64,000 nt of DNA from assembly GCA_040255405.1 (NCBI GenBank), contig JBDZUX010000004.1, positions 1 through 64,000 on the forward strand. The letters run 5' to 3'. The notes under the pieces were generated by a model. That model saw only the letters and a program-made list of their open reading frames with translations, did not search any database and was not told the DNA's origin. Each line of letters opens with the position of its first letter. Position 1 is the stretch's first letter. Of this stretch, positions 26,204 through 35,409 are shown one piece after another. The position numbers were made by a program, and so were the translations under genes. Source of the DNA: 66-474 sp040255405 (GTDB taxonomy: Bacteria; Pseudomonadota; Gammaproteobacteria; Xanthomonadales; Rhodanobacteraceae).

Positions 26204-29200
26204 TCACCGGCCCTCGAGGATCGCCAAGGCCTGCGCCATCCGCTTGCCGGACACCGGTTCGGCGGTCTTCAGTTCCTGCGCGAACACGGACACGCGCCAC
26301 TCCTCGACCAGCCAGCGCAAGGTGTCCAGTGCTGCGGAAGCGTCGCCTGACGCGCGCGCATCCAGTACCGCGCGCCAGTACAGAAGCACCTGCTGCATCC
26401 GTGCATGATCGCGGGCGGGATCGCTGCGCAGCTTTTCGGCGCGCAGGCGCATGGCTTTCAAGTAACGCGGCAAGTGTGCGAGGCGCGCACGCGGCAGTTC
26501 GCGCAGGAACCCCGGCGCGAGCAGGGTTTCGAGCTGGCCGCGCAGGTCGGCGTAGCTCGCTTGCGCCTGCCCCTTGATCGCGGGCTTGAGCAACGGCTGC
26601 AGTTCCGTCAACGCTGCAAGCATCGGTTCGGCCAGCTTCAACCGTTCCATCGCCGCGCCGAACAGCGCGTGCGCTACCGCGTCGCGCAGCGTTTGCCATG
26701 CAGCGCGATCGCGCACGCCGAGGTCTTGCTCGCGCAGCGCGTCGGCGAACGCGCCTTCCACGATGTCCTCGCGCAGCGCCTCCGCGCGGCCGTGCGGAGC
26801 AAACGCCACCGCAAGCTTCGGCTTCAGTGGCAACTGCTTGCGGGCGCGCTTGAACTCGGCCGCCAGCGCGATGCGCAACAGCCGTGCGACGCCGGCGCGG
26901 TGCGCGGCTTCGGCTTCGCCTACGTTTTCGAATACGCGCAGCGCCACCACCTCGCCCAGATCGACGAGCGCCGGATACGCGGCCATGCCGTCGCGCGCCC
27001 GCGTGGTTTCGGGAATCGCATCGAAATCCCAGTCGCGCACGTCTTCCCGCGTGACCGTCGCATCCGCGTGGTGCGAAAACGCTTCGCGGGCGCGCGATCC
27101 GAACCGTGCACGCAACGCTTCGAGGTCACGGCCTTGCGCCAGCGTCTGGCCGTGTTCGTCGCGCAGGTCAAAGCGCATCTTCAGGTGCGCGGGCAACGCA
27201 CCCGCGTCGAACTCCGCGGCAGCAACTTCGATGCCGGTCACGCGCTCGAGGAACGCCGCGAGCACAACCGTCAGCGGCTCGTCGCGCGGCGCTTCCGCCT
27301 CGAGGAAGGCGCGCGCAAATTCCGGTGCGGGCACGAAGTTGCGCCGCTGCGCCTTGGGCAGGCTTCGGATCATCGCCGCGACCTTGTCCTGCAGGAGGCC
27401 CGCCACCAGCCATTCGCAGCGCGCCGCCGACACCGCGTTCAGCATCGGCAGCGGCACGCGCACGGTGACGCCGTCCGCCTCGTCGCCCGGGATGAACCGG
27501 TAGTCGAAGGCAAGCCGCTGGTTGCCGATCTCCATCGCCTCGGGAAACGCGCCGGCGTCGCCGTGGGCGCCGGGCTCCAGCACATCGCGCAGCGACCAGC
27601 GCAGCGCGGCGCGCTCGGTGGCGGAGGCGCGCTTGTACCACGCGTCCAGCGCGGCGGACGAGGCGATGTCTGCCGGCAGCTTGCCGGCGAAAAAACCGGC
27701 CAGATCGTCGTCGGATTTCAGCAAGCCTTCGCGGCGCTGCTGCGCCTCGATTTCCCGGGCCTCGTCCAGCACACGCGCATTCGCGCGCACGAAATCGGCG
27801 CGGCAATCGATGTCGCAGCGCGCCAGCGCTTCGCGCAGGAAGATCGCATGCGCTGCAGCCGGGTCCTGCTTCGCGAAGGTGACCACGCGTCGCTCGACGA
27901 GGATCAATCCGTACAGCGAAACCTGCTCGAACGCCTGCACCGCACCGCGCGGTCGCGACCAGTGCGGATCGCTGCAGGTCCGTTTCAGCAGATGGGCGGC
28001 CTGCCGCTCGATCCACGCGGGTTCGATGCGCGCGCACTGCATGCCCCAGACCTTGCCGCCCAGGTCGAGGATCTGCGCGACGAACAACCATGCCGGCGGC
28101 CTCTTCGCCAGCGCGGAACCCGGAAACACCTTGAACTTGCGTTCGCGCGTGCCGCGATACAGGCCCTGCTCGTCCTTGCGCGCGACGTTGGTGGGAAGGC
28201 CCGAGAGAAGTGCGAGGTGGATGTCACGATAGAGTCCATCGAGAATATTCTGTTCGTCATTCCGGACGCCGCGCAGCGGCGATCCGGAATCGGTTGTCTT
28301 TGCATTTGAGGCGCTGGATAAACTCGCGCCATCCATGGCGCTCGCCCTTCGGGCCACCTGGGGTGTTCGCGTTGGCGATCCTGCCAACGCAGTCCGCTTG
28401 CGCGGGAATGACGAGCTTGAATCTTGCAGCCTTTGCTTCGCATCCTCGGTCTGATCGAGCAACAACTGGCGATGCAACTCGCGCCATTCGCGCATGCGCA
28501 TGAACGACACGAAATGCTTCGCGCACCAGTCCCGCAGTTTCGATTGCGTCAGTTCTTCGTGGGCTGTGCGGTACGCGCTCCAGAGGTTCAGCACGCTGAC
28601 GAAATCGGATTGCGGGTCGGTGAATTTCGCATGCGCGGCGTCGGCCTGCTGCTGCTTGTCCGGGGGACGCTCGCGCGGGTCCTGGATGCCCAGGAAGGCC
28701 ACGATCGGCAATACCGTGTCGGACACGCCCAGCGTCCGCGCCTCGACCAGCATGCGCGCGAGTTGCGCGTCGATCGGGATGCGCGCGAGCTGCCTGCCCA
28801 TCGGCGTCAGGCGCCGCGCCTCGTCCACTGCACCGATTTCCGCCAGTCGCCGCCAGCCATCGTTCACCGCGCGTGGATCGGGCGGGTCGATAAACGGGAA
28901 CGCTTCGACGTCGCCCAAGCCGAGGTCGAGCATGCGCAGGATCACATCGGACAACGCGCTGCGCAGGATTTCCGGATCGCTGTATGGCGGGCGCGAGGCG
29001 AAATCGGCTTCGTCGTACAACCGGACGCAAATGCCCGGCCCGATGCGTCCACAACGGCCGGCACGCTGGTTGGCTGCGGCCTGAGAGACCGGTTCGATGT
29101 GCAGCCGTTCGATCTGGCTGCGGCGCGAATAGCGCTTGACGCGCGCTTCGCCCGAATCGACCACCCAGCGGATGCGTGGCACCGTCAGCGAAGTTTCGGC

Positions 29201-30310
29201 GACGTTGGTGGCCAGCACAATTCGACGCGCGGGCCCTGGCTTGAATACGCGATCCTGCTCCTTCACCGACAGGCGCGCGTACAGCGGCAAAATCTCGGTG
29301 TGGCGGTATTGCCGGCGCGCCAGCGCGAGGTGCGCGTCGCGGATCTCGCGTTCGCCGGGCAGGAATACCAGCACGTCGCCTTGCGGGTCTTCGCGGGTGA
29401 TGGCGTCGATGGCAGCAGTGATTCGCTCTGTTGGCGACGCTTCCGCAAGCTTCCCACCATCCGCCCTGCGGGCAGCTTCCCCCGCCATCGGGGAAAGGAA
29501 ATCCCCGCCGAGTGGTTGATATCTGATTTCGACCGGATACGCGCGGCCCTCCACCGTCACCACGGGCGCGTTGTCGAAATGTTCGGCGAAACGTGCGGTA
29601 TCGATGGTCGCGGAGGTGACGATCAGTTTGAGCTCGCGCCGCTTGCGCAGCAGCCCTTTCAGGTAACCCAGCAGGAAATCGATGTTGAGGCTGCGCTCAT
29701 GCGCCTCGTCGATGATGAGCGTGTCGTAGGCCGACAGCCAGCGGTCGTGCGCCATTTCGGCCAGCAGGATGCCGTCGGTCATGAACTTGACCAGCGTGTT
29801 TTCGCCGAGCTGTTTCGCGAAACGTACTTCGTAGCCGACCAGACCCCCGGTCTCACCGCCCAGTTCATTCGCGACGCGACGCGCCATTGCGCGCGCGGCC
29901 AGTCGCCGTGGCTGGGTGCATCCGATCATGCCGGCGACGCCGCGCCCGGCCGCGAGGCACAGCTTCGGCAATTGCGTGGTCTTGCCGGAACCGGTTTCAC
30001 CCGCGATCACCAGCACCTGGTGCACGCTGATCAGGCGCGTGATTTCATCGGCGCGTTGCGTGATCGGCAGCGCTTCATCCAGCGTGATCGGCGGGACCAG
30101 CGCGGCGCGTGCTTCGCGCGTCGCAACCGACGCCGCGATCTCCTGTGCCAGCTTGCGCAAGCCATCGGGCGACGCCGGCCGTTTGCGCTCGAGCCCGCGC
30201 AGCCGCGCGCGCAACCGGCCGGCATCGCGCGTCAGCGCGCGATCCAGCAGACGTTCGAGTTCGCGCGGCGCAGGCACCCCGTCGCCCCGCGGCTGAGGCT
30301 TCGATTCCAT
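26204..30310 (-). CDS. hrpA: ATP-dependent RNA helicase HrpA
   Basis: A 1368-residue DEAH-box helicase. Motif I is GETGSGKTTQ (about residue 107), motif II DEAH (about 203), motif III SAT, and motif VI QRAGRCGR (about 420); the helicase-associated and OB-like domains follow, then the long HrpA-specific C-terminus. E. coli HrpA is about 1300 residues. Two stretches are absent from ordinary HrpA proteins and correspond to palindromic repeats in frame: codons covering 29435-29508 (after YQPLGGD) and 28256-28412 (between QLLLDQ and the conserved YRDIHLALLSGL). Both fall in linker regions and keep the frame open. Confidence 0.93.
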   Translation of the reverse strand: MESKPQPRGDGVPAPRELERLLDRALTRDAGRLRARLRGLERKRPASPDGLRKLAQEIAASVATREARAALVPPITLDEALPITQRADEITRLISVHQVLVIAGETGSGKTTQLPKLCLAAGRGVAGMIGCTQPRRLAARAMARRVANELGGETGGLVGYEVRFAKQLGENTLVKFMTDGILLAEMAHDRWLSAYDTLIIDEAHERSLNIDFLLGYLKGLLRKRRELKLIVTSATIDTARFAEHFDNAPVVTVEGRAYPVEIRYQPLGGDFLSPMAGEAARRADGGKLAEASPTERITAAIDAITREDPQGDVLVFLPGEREIRDAHLALARRQYRHTEILPLYARLSVKEQDRVFKPGPARRIVLATNVAETSLTVPRIRWVVDSGEARVKRYSRRSQIERLHIEPVSQAAANQRAGRCGRIGPGICVRLYDEADFASRPPYSDPEILRSALSDVILRMLDLGLGDVEAFPFIDPPDPRAVNDGWRRLAEIGAVDEARRLTPMGRQLARIPIDAQLARMLVEARTLGVSDTVLPIVAFLGIQDPRERPPDKQQQADAAHAKFTDPQSDFVSVLNLWSAYRTAHEELTQSKLRDWCAKHFVSFMRMREWRELHRQLLLDQTEDAKQRLQDSSSSFPRKRTALAGSPTRTPQVARRASAMDGASLSSASNAKTTDSGSPLRGVRNDEQNILDGLYRDIHLALLSGLPTNVARKDEQGLYRGTRERKFKVFPGSALAKRPPAWLFVAQILDLGGKVWGMQCARIEPAWIERQAAHLLKRTCSDPHWSRPRGAVQAFEQVSLYGLILVERRVVTFAKQDPAAAHAIFLREALARCDIDCRADFVRANARVLDEAREIEAQQRREGLLKSDDDLAGFFAGKLPADIASSAALDAWYKRASATERAALRWSLRDVLEPGAHGDAGAFPEAMEIGNQRLAFDYRFIPGDEADGVTVRVPLPMLNAVSAARCEWLVAGLLQDKVAAMIRSLPKAQRRNFVPAPEFARAFLEAEAPRDEPLTVVLAAFLERVTGIEVAAAEFDAGALPAHLKMRFDLRDEHGQTLAQGRDLEALRARFGSRAREAFSHHADATVTREDVRDWDFDAIPETTRARDGMAAYPALVDLGEVVALRVFENVGEAEAAHRAGVARLLRIALAAEFKRARKQLPLKPKLAVAFAPHGRAEALREDIVEGAFADALREQDLGVRDRAAWQTLRDAVAHALFGAAMERLKLAEPMLAALTELQPLLKPAIKGQAQASYADLRGQLETLLAPGFLRELPRARLAHLPRYLKAMRLRAEKLRSDPARDHARMQQVLLYWRAVLDARASGDASAALDTLRWLVEEWRVSVFAQELKTAEPVSGKRMAQALAILEGR
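28256..28412. repeat. 157-bp repeat inserted in frame within hrpA
   Basis: Bounded by inverted ends GTCATTCC and GGAATGAC, with GGACGCC…GGCGATCC inside the left end. It sits in frame in hrpA, encoding a Ser/Arg/Ala-rich stretch not seen in other HrpA proteins. The CATTCCGG end resembles the hairpin at 9292-9311. Confidence 0.7.
29435..29508. repeat. Second in-frame repeat within hrpA
   Basis: A GC-rich segment with CTTCCGCAAGC, CCGCCCTGCGGGCAGC and CCCGCCATCGGGG. It encodes FLSPMAGEAARRADGGK, foreign to the helicase fold, and shares the pattern GGGCGGATGG…CTTGCG with the element upstream of tamA (about 9345-9385). Confidence 0.6.
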
Positions 30311-30374
30311 CGCGACATGTTATTCGAGGCGCCTGGCCATCTCTCCAACAAATCGCGGGAAGCAGCCGAAAAAC

Positions 30375-30480
30375 CCGTTCGCGCCGGGCGTAGCGGCCTT
30401 CAGGCCACGGGGTCCAAGCGTTGCTGTCCTTCGAGGTCGGCGCTCGCGGCCCGCGCGGCCCGATCCGAAGGGCCAACCAA
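30375..30480. repeat. GTTCGCGCCGGGCGTAG-type repeat between hrpA and the peptidase gene
   Basis: CCGTTCGCGCCGGGCGTAGCGGCCTTCAGGCC starts at 30375 and resembles the inverted pair at 4768-4862. A GGCCTTCAGGCC hairpin lies inside. It occupies much of the divergent promoter region between hrpA and the M13 peptidase gene. Confidence 0.55.
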
Positions 30481-30559
30481 GGACGATCCGGCACTTCCGG
30501 CACCTGAAAATCGGTCCCGTTTGGTGCATCATCGGGATTTCCCCACACCGGACCCGCCC

Positions 30560-32689
30560 ATGCCGCGCACCACGTTGATCCTCGCCGCCGCCGTCGCCTG
30601 CGCCTGCGCGGCCTGCTCGCAACAGCCATCCGAGGGCGGTTCCGCGGCGTCGACGGCAGGTTCCGCGGCCAAGGTCGCGACCACCGCCGATCCGGCGCCG
30701 GCCAGCACCGCGCCCGATGTCGGCATCAACCTGTCGTATATCGACAAGTCGGTGAAACCCGGCGACAACTTCTTCGAATACGCCAACGGCGCGTGGCTGA
30801 AGACGGCCGAGATCCCCGCCGACCGTTCCAGCACCGGCGCGTTCTACGACATCTTCGAGATCACCGAAAAACATACAGCGGACCTGATCAAGAATGCGGG
30901 GGCCGGCAACCCGGCCGCCGGCAGCAATGCGCGCAAGATCGCCGACTACTACGCCGCGTACATGGACACCGGCGCGATCGACGAGGCCGGCCTGGCGCCG
31001 ATCAAGCCGGAGCTCGACGCCATCGCCGCGATCAAGACCCGCGAAGACCTGGCGCGCGTGCTCGGCAGCCGGCTGCGCGCCGACGTCGATCCGATCAACG
31101 CCACGCACTTCCATACCTCGAACTTGTTCGGCCTGTTCGTGACCAAGGGACTGGAAGAAACCGCCACGCAGATTCCATATCTGCTGCAGGGCGGCCTCGG
31201 CATGCCGAGTCGCGACTATTACCTTTCCAAAGACGCGCACATGACGGAGGCGCGCGACAAGTACAAGACCTACGTCGCGGCGCTGCTGAAGCAGGCGGGC
31301 ATCGCCGATGCCGGCACCAAGACCGACGCGATCATCGCGCTGGAAACGAAAATCGCCGAGGCACAGGAAAGCCTGGTCGAGAGCGAGGATGTCCACAAGG
31401 CGAATACCTTGTGGCGCGTCGCCGAGTTTCCGGAGAAGGCGCCGGGGCTGGACTGGAATGCATACTTCAAGGCCGCCGGGCTGGACGGCGTGAAACAAAT
31501 CGACCTGTGGCAACCGGCCGCGATCACCGGCGAATCGAAGCTGGTCGCGAGCCAGCCGATCGACGCCTGGAAAGCCCTGCTGACGTTCCACACGTTGAAC
31601 AGCGCCGCCCCGCTGCTCCCGAAGCCGTACGAGGAGCTGAGCTTCGATTTCTTCGGCAAAGCCCTGCAGGGTACGCCGGCACAGCGCGAACGCTGGAAGC
31701 GCGCGATCAGCGCCACCAACACCGATCTCGGCGACGCGGTCGGCGAGTTGTACGTCAAGCAATACTTTCCCGCCTCGTCCAAGGCCGCGGCCGATGCGAT
31801 GGTGAAGAACCTGCTTGCCGCGTTCCGCAGCGGCATCCAGGACCTCACCTGGATGTCGCCGGAAACCAGGCAGAAGGCCGAAGCGAAACTCGATACGCTG
31901 AAGGTGAGCGTCGGCTATCCCGATCACTGGCGCGATTATTCGTCGCTGGAGATCAAGCCCGACGATGCGCTCGGCAACCACCTGCGCGCCGTGAAGTTCG
32001 AGTACGAACGCGCGAAGGCCAAGATCGGCAAGCCGATCGACGACAACGAGTGGTGGATGACGCCGCAGACGGTGAATGCGGTGAACCTGCCGCTGCAGAA
32101 TGCGCTCAACTTCCCCGCCGCGATCCTGCAACCGCCGTTCTTCGACCCGAAGGCCGATCCCGCCGCCAACTACGGCGCGATGGGGGCGATCATCGGCCAC
32201 GAGATCAGCCACAGCTTCGACAACACCGGTGCCGATTTCGATGCACAAGGCCGGCTGAAGAACTGGTGGACGCCGGCGGACCTGGAACATTTCGAAGCCG
32301 CGACCGACGCGCTGGCCAGGCAATACAGCAGCTACGAAGCGTTGCCGGGCCTGCACGTGAACGGCAGGCAGACGCTCGGCGAAGACATTGCCGACGTCTC
32401 GGGTCTCACCGCCGCCTATCGCGCGTATCACCTGTCGCTGGAGGGCAAGCCGGCGCCGGAGCTCGACGGGCTTTCCGGCGATCAGCGCTTCTTCATCGCG
32501 TTCGGGCAAGCGTGGCGCAGCAAGATGCGCGATGCCGCCCTGCGCCAGCAAGTGGTCACCAACGTGCATGCGCCCGGACAGTTCCGCGCCGAGACCGTGC
32601 GCAACCTCGATCCGTGGTATCAGGCGTTCGCCATCCAGCCCGGTGCAAAGCTGTACCTGGAGCCGGACCAGCGGGTGAAGATCTGGTAA
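30560..32689 (+). CDS. M13-family zinc metallopeptidase lipoprotein
   Basis: A 709-residue exported peptidase of the neprilysin/PepO family. A lipoprotein signal ends at ACAACS (Cys near residue 19), followed by an Ala/Thr-rich linker. The N-terminal M13 domain begins with VKPGDNFFEYANGAW. The catalytic HEISH zinc motif lies near residue 547 with GAIIGHEISHSFD, the third ligand in GEDIADVSG near 606 and the ending EPDQRVKIW typical of the family. It probably degrades small peptides in the periplasm or at the outer membrane. The ATG at 30560 begins the only credible lipoprotein signal. Confidence 0.93.
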   Translation: MPRTTLILAAAVACACAACSQQPSEGGSAASTAGSAAKVATTADPAPASTAPDVGINLSYIDKSVKPGDNFFEYANGAWLKTAEIPADRSSTGAFYDIFEITEKHTADLIKNAGAGNPAAGSNARKIADYYAAYMDTGAIDEAGLAPIKPELDAIAAIKTREDLARVLGSRLRADVDPINATHFHTSNLFGLFVTKGLEETATQIPYLLQGGLGMPSRDYYLSKDAHMTEARDKYKTYVAALLKQAGIADAGTKTDAIIALETKIAEAQESLVESEDVHKANTLWRVAEFPEKAPGLDWNAYFKAAGLDGVKQIDLWQPAAITGESKLVASQPIDAWKALLTFHTLNSAAPLLPKPYEELSFDFFGKALQGTPAQRERWKRAISATNTDLGDAVGELYVKQYFPASSKAAADAMVKNLLAAFRSGIQDLTWMSPETRQKAEAKLDTLKVSVGYPDHWRDYSSLEIKPDDALGNHLRAVKFEYERAKAKIGKPIDDNEWWMTPQTVNAVNLPLQNALNFPAAILQPPFFDPKADPAANYGAMGAIIGHEISHSFDNTGADFDAQGRLKNWWTPADLEHFEAATDALARQYSSYEALPGLHVNGRQTLGEDIADVSGLTAAYRAYHLSLEGKPAPELDGLSGDQRFFIAFGQAWRSKMRDAALRQQVVTNVHAPGQFRAETVRNLDPWYQAFAIQPGAKLYLEPDQRVKIW

Positions 32690-32893
32690 GCGACGGAAGA
32701 AAGGTCCCTGCGTTGGGCGCGCGATGGCGGTCGACGCTGCGGGTCCCGAACATGAATGGGCCTGCAATGGGCAAGCCCATGTTCATCTTCGAGCCTGCTT
32801 GCATGCGTTAGGGTCCGACACGCAGCGCGACATTTCCCCGCGTCGTTCCGCGCGCTGTCCTGCGGTGCGACCGACCCGAGAGGAGAAGACTGC

Positions 32894-33481
32894 ATGTCCA
32901 GCAAGGTTTATCGCACGCTGTGCCTTGCCGTCGGCGTGACGGCCACGATCGCGTTCGCCGGCTGCACCAATTACGTCAAGCGCAGCGATTTCGACGCTGC
33001 CATCACCAAGCTCCAGAATACCGACCAGAGCCTGCGGCAGCAGATCAATTCGCTGCAACAGGACATGCAAAGCCATTTCGCGAAGTACGACACCCAGATC
33101 ACCGCAATGCAGGGGCGCATCCGCGTCGACACCGTCGCGCATTTCGAATTCAACAAGGCCACCTTGCAGGACGACGACAAGGCCATGCTGGATGAATTCG
33201 CGAAGGTGATGCGGACGCACCATTCCGATGCGCTGGTCACCGTGGAGGGTTTCGCCGATCCGGCGGGTTCGGCCGCTTACAACAAACGCCTCGGCAGGGA
33301 GCGCGCGAATGCCGTGCGCAACTATCTGGTCAACAACGACGGCATGGCCGCCAACCAGGTGCGCGCCGTGAGTTACGGCGAGTCCCACGACCGCCAGGTG
33401 AAGCCGGGCGCCACGCGTGCCGCGGGCGAACCCAATCGCCGCGCCTCGCTGGTGATCGACTTCGCCGGCACGACGAGCTGA
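32894..33481 (+). CDS. OmpA-family peptidoglycan-binding lipoprotein
   Basis: A 195-residue lipoprotein. The ATG at 32894 has AGGAGA eight bases upstream; the signal ends with FAGC, whose Cys is near residue 23. A short coiled coil (about 35-70, LQNTDQSLRQQINSLQQDM) precedes an OmpA C-terminal domain (about 80-190) with FNKATLQDDDK, VEGFADPAGSAAYNKRLGRERA and NRRASLVIDF, which binds peptidoglycan. It should tether the outer membrane to the cell wall. A strong terminator follows 25 bp after the stop. Confidence 0.9.
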   Translation: MSSKVYRTLCLAVGVTATIAFAGCTNYVKRSDFDAAITKLQNTDQSLRQQINSLQQDMQSHFAKYDTQITAMQGRIRVDTVAHFEFNKATLQDDDKAMLDEFAKVMRTHHSDALVTVEGFADPAGSAAYNKRLGRERANAVRNYLVNNDGMAANQVRAVSYGESHDRQVKPGATRAAGEPNRRASLVIDFAGTTS

Positions 33482-33505
33482 CCCACCGCTCCGAAGACCG
33501 CACGA

Positions 33506-33534
33506 CGCGCCCGGGTTCGCCGGGCGCGTTTTTT
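33506..33534 (+). terminator. Rho-independent terminator after the OmpA-family gene
   Basis: A nine-base-pair stem CGCGCCCGG / CCGGGCGCG with loop GTTCG, followed by six T residues (33529-33534). It ends the lipoprotein transcript. Confidence 0.9.
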
Positions 33535-33591
33535 CATGCACGTCCCATCGATCGACCCCGCAATCGATCAATTCCGCGAGCGACAACACAC

Positions 33592-33975
33592 ATGCAGATC
33601 GAACGACTGGATCATTGGGTGCTGACCGTGCGTGACGTGGACGCAACGGTGGCGTTCTACGAGCGGGTACTCGGCATGCGCGCGATCACCTTCGGCAACG
33701 GGCGCCGCGCGCTGGCTTTCGGCCAACAAAAGATCAACCTGCACCCGGCACAGACGCCGCTCCGTCCGCACGCCGCGCAGCCCACGCCGGGCTCGGGCGA
33801 CTTGTGCCTGATCACGCGCACGCCGATCGAGGAAGTGATCATCGAACTCGAAAATGCCGGTGTCGCCATCGAGCAAGGACCCGCGCCTCGAACCGGCGCG
33901 CTCGGCCCGATCACCTCGGTGTATTTCCGCGACCCGGACGGCAACCTGATCGAGGTTTCGCGCTACGAGGCGTAG
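33592..33975 (+). CDS. VOC-family (glyoxalase-fold) protein
   Basis: A 127-residue single-domain vicinal-oxygen-chelate protein with the opening IERLDHWVLTVRDVDATVAFYERVLGM and the closing YFRDPDGNLIEVSRY. His7 and the C-terminal Glu are the usual metal ligands. Members include dioxygenases, glyoxalases and drug-binding proteins; the specific activity cannot be told. It converges on murD2 with a 35-bp gap. Confidence 0.88.
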   Translation: MQIERLDHWVLTVRDVDATVAFYERVLGMRAITFGNGRRALAFGQQKINLHPAQTPLRPHAAQPTPGSGDLCLITRTPIEEVIIELENAGVAIEQGPAPRTGALGPITSVYFRDPDGNLIEVSRYEA

Positions 33976-34010
33976 GCGCGGGCGGTGGGGTCCCGTGCCC
34001 GCGATGAAGC

Positions 34011-35384
34011 TCAGGCGATGCCGAGGCCGGTGATTTCGCCGATCGCATCGCCATCGAAACCCGCGAGCCGCGCGAACACACGGCCGCGTTCGGCGTAGTC
34101 GCGGAACTGGTCGAAGCTGGGCGCGCCGGGCGACAGCAGCACCACCCCGCCCGGCTGCGTGGCAACCCTGGCGCGGGTGACCGCATCGGCAAAGTCGTCC
34201 GCCTGCACGACCTTGCACGCGACGTGCGCATCCTGCAGGGTGTTGGCGATGCGCGCGCCGGCCGCACCCTGCACCACCACCGCGTGACAGGGCCGCACGC
34301 GCAACGTCTGCGCGAAACCCGTCCAGTCGAGGCCGCGATCGTGTCCGCCCAGGATCAAGGTCACCGGCCGGCCATGCAGGCTCTCCAGGGCAGCCCGCGC
34401 GGCGTCGGGCGTGGTGCTGATGGAATCGTCGATCCATTCCACGCCGTCGCGCGCGCCCAGCGACGTAAGGCGGTGCGGCAGGGGCTTGAAGGCGGCGAGC
34501 GAGCGCGCCGCGGCGCGTGCATCCAGGCCCAGCAAATCGATCGCCGCCAATGCCGCGCAGGCATTGTGCGCGTTGTGCGTGCCGTGCAGCGGCAACTGGT
34601 CCAGCGCCAGCACTTCGTTCCCGCCAGCGCAGATGAAGCCGCCTGCGACATGCCACCCACGCGGATCGTCGAAGGTCCGTCGCTGGACGTGCATCGCGGT
34701 GCGCTGCATCAGCAGCGGCGATCCGGCATCCACCAGCAGCGTGCGTGACACGTCCGCGAGCTTCAGCTTGTCGCCGACATAGCGCTCGCGCGTGCCGTGC
34801 CAGTCGAGGTGTTCCTCGCCGAGGCTCACGACGACGCCCAACTCGACGGGCCCCGCCTCGCCGGTCTGGAAGCTGGAAAGTTCGATCGCCCACAGATCGG
34901 CGTGCTGGCCTTCCAGTTCCAGCAACGGCAATCCGATGTTGCCGGCCAACGCGGTGCGCACGCCGAGCGCGCGTGCAGCGTGCGCGATCAATGCGGTGGT
35001 GGTGCTTTTGCCTTTGGTGCCGGTCACGGCAACCACGCGTGGGTCCGGGTTCGCGCCGAACCACAGCGCGGTACCCGACGTGAAACACGTGCCGTGCGCC
35101 TGCGCGGCGACGATTTCCGGCTTGTACGCGCTGATGCCGGGGGACTTGATGACCACTGCGTGCGCGGACAATGCCGCCGCGTCCGGCGGCGTGTCGATCA
35201 CACGCAGATGGCGATCATCCCGTTGACGCGCGACCTCGGCCTCGTCGGGCTTGCAGTACAGCGTCAGCGGCTGCTCCGGAACCCGGCGGCGCAGCGCAGC
35301 GAGCACGCTGCGGCCCTCGCGGCCGTAGCCCCAGATCGCGACGTCGGCGTTGGCGAGATCTTCAAAGCGCATGGATTCGCGCAT
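34011..35384 (-). CDS. murD2: UDP-N-acetylmuramoyl-L-alanine:L-glutamate ligase (MurD2)
   Basis: A 457-residue Mur ligase. The ATP loop reads VTGTKGKSTTT (Lys in place of the Asn of ordinary MurD), with HNAHNACAALAAI and SISTTPDA downstream as in the Mur family. Together with the adjacent MurL this matches the Xanthomonas MurD2 type, which adds L-Glu rather than D-Glu to UDP-MurNAc-L-Ala in the cytoplasm. Three in-frame ATGs (35387, 35384, 35372) compete; GGATGAGGGA just upstream favours 35384. It lies 25 bp after murL, in one operon with lysAC. Confidence 0.88.
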   Translation of the reverse strand: MRESMRFEDLANADVAIWGYGREGRSVLAALRRRVPEQPLTLYCKPDEAEVARQRDDRHLRVIDTPPDAAALSAHAVVIKSPGISAYKPEIVAAQAHGTCFTSGTALWFGANPDPRVVAVTGTKGKSTTTALIAHAARALGVRTALAGNIGLPLLELEGQHADLWAIELSSFQTGEAGPVELGVVVSLGEEHLDWHGTRERYVGDKLKLADVSRTLLVDAGSPLLMQRTAMHVQRRTFDDPRGWHVAGGFICAGGNEVLALDQLPLHGTHNAHNACAALAAIDLLGLDARAAARSLAAFKPLPHRLTSLGARDGVEWIDDSISTTPDAARAALESLHGRPVTLILGGHDRGLDWTGFAQTLRVRPCHAVVVQGAAGARIANTLQDAHVACKVVQADDFADAVTRARVATQPGGVVLLSPGAPSFDQFRDYAERGRVFARLAGFDGDAIGEITGLGIA

Positions 35385-35409
35385 CATTCCCTCATCCGGA
35401 GGTGCGGCG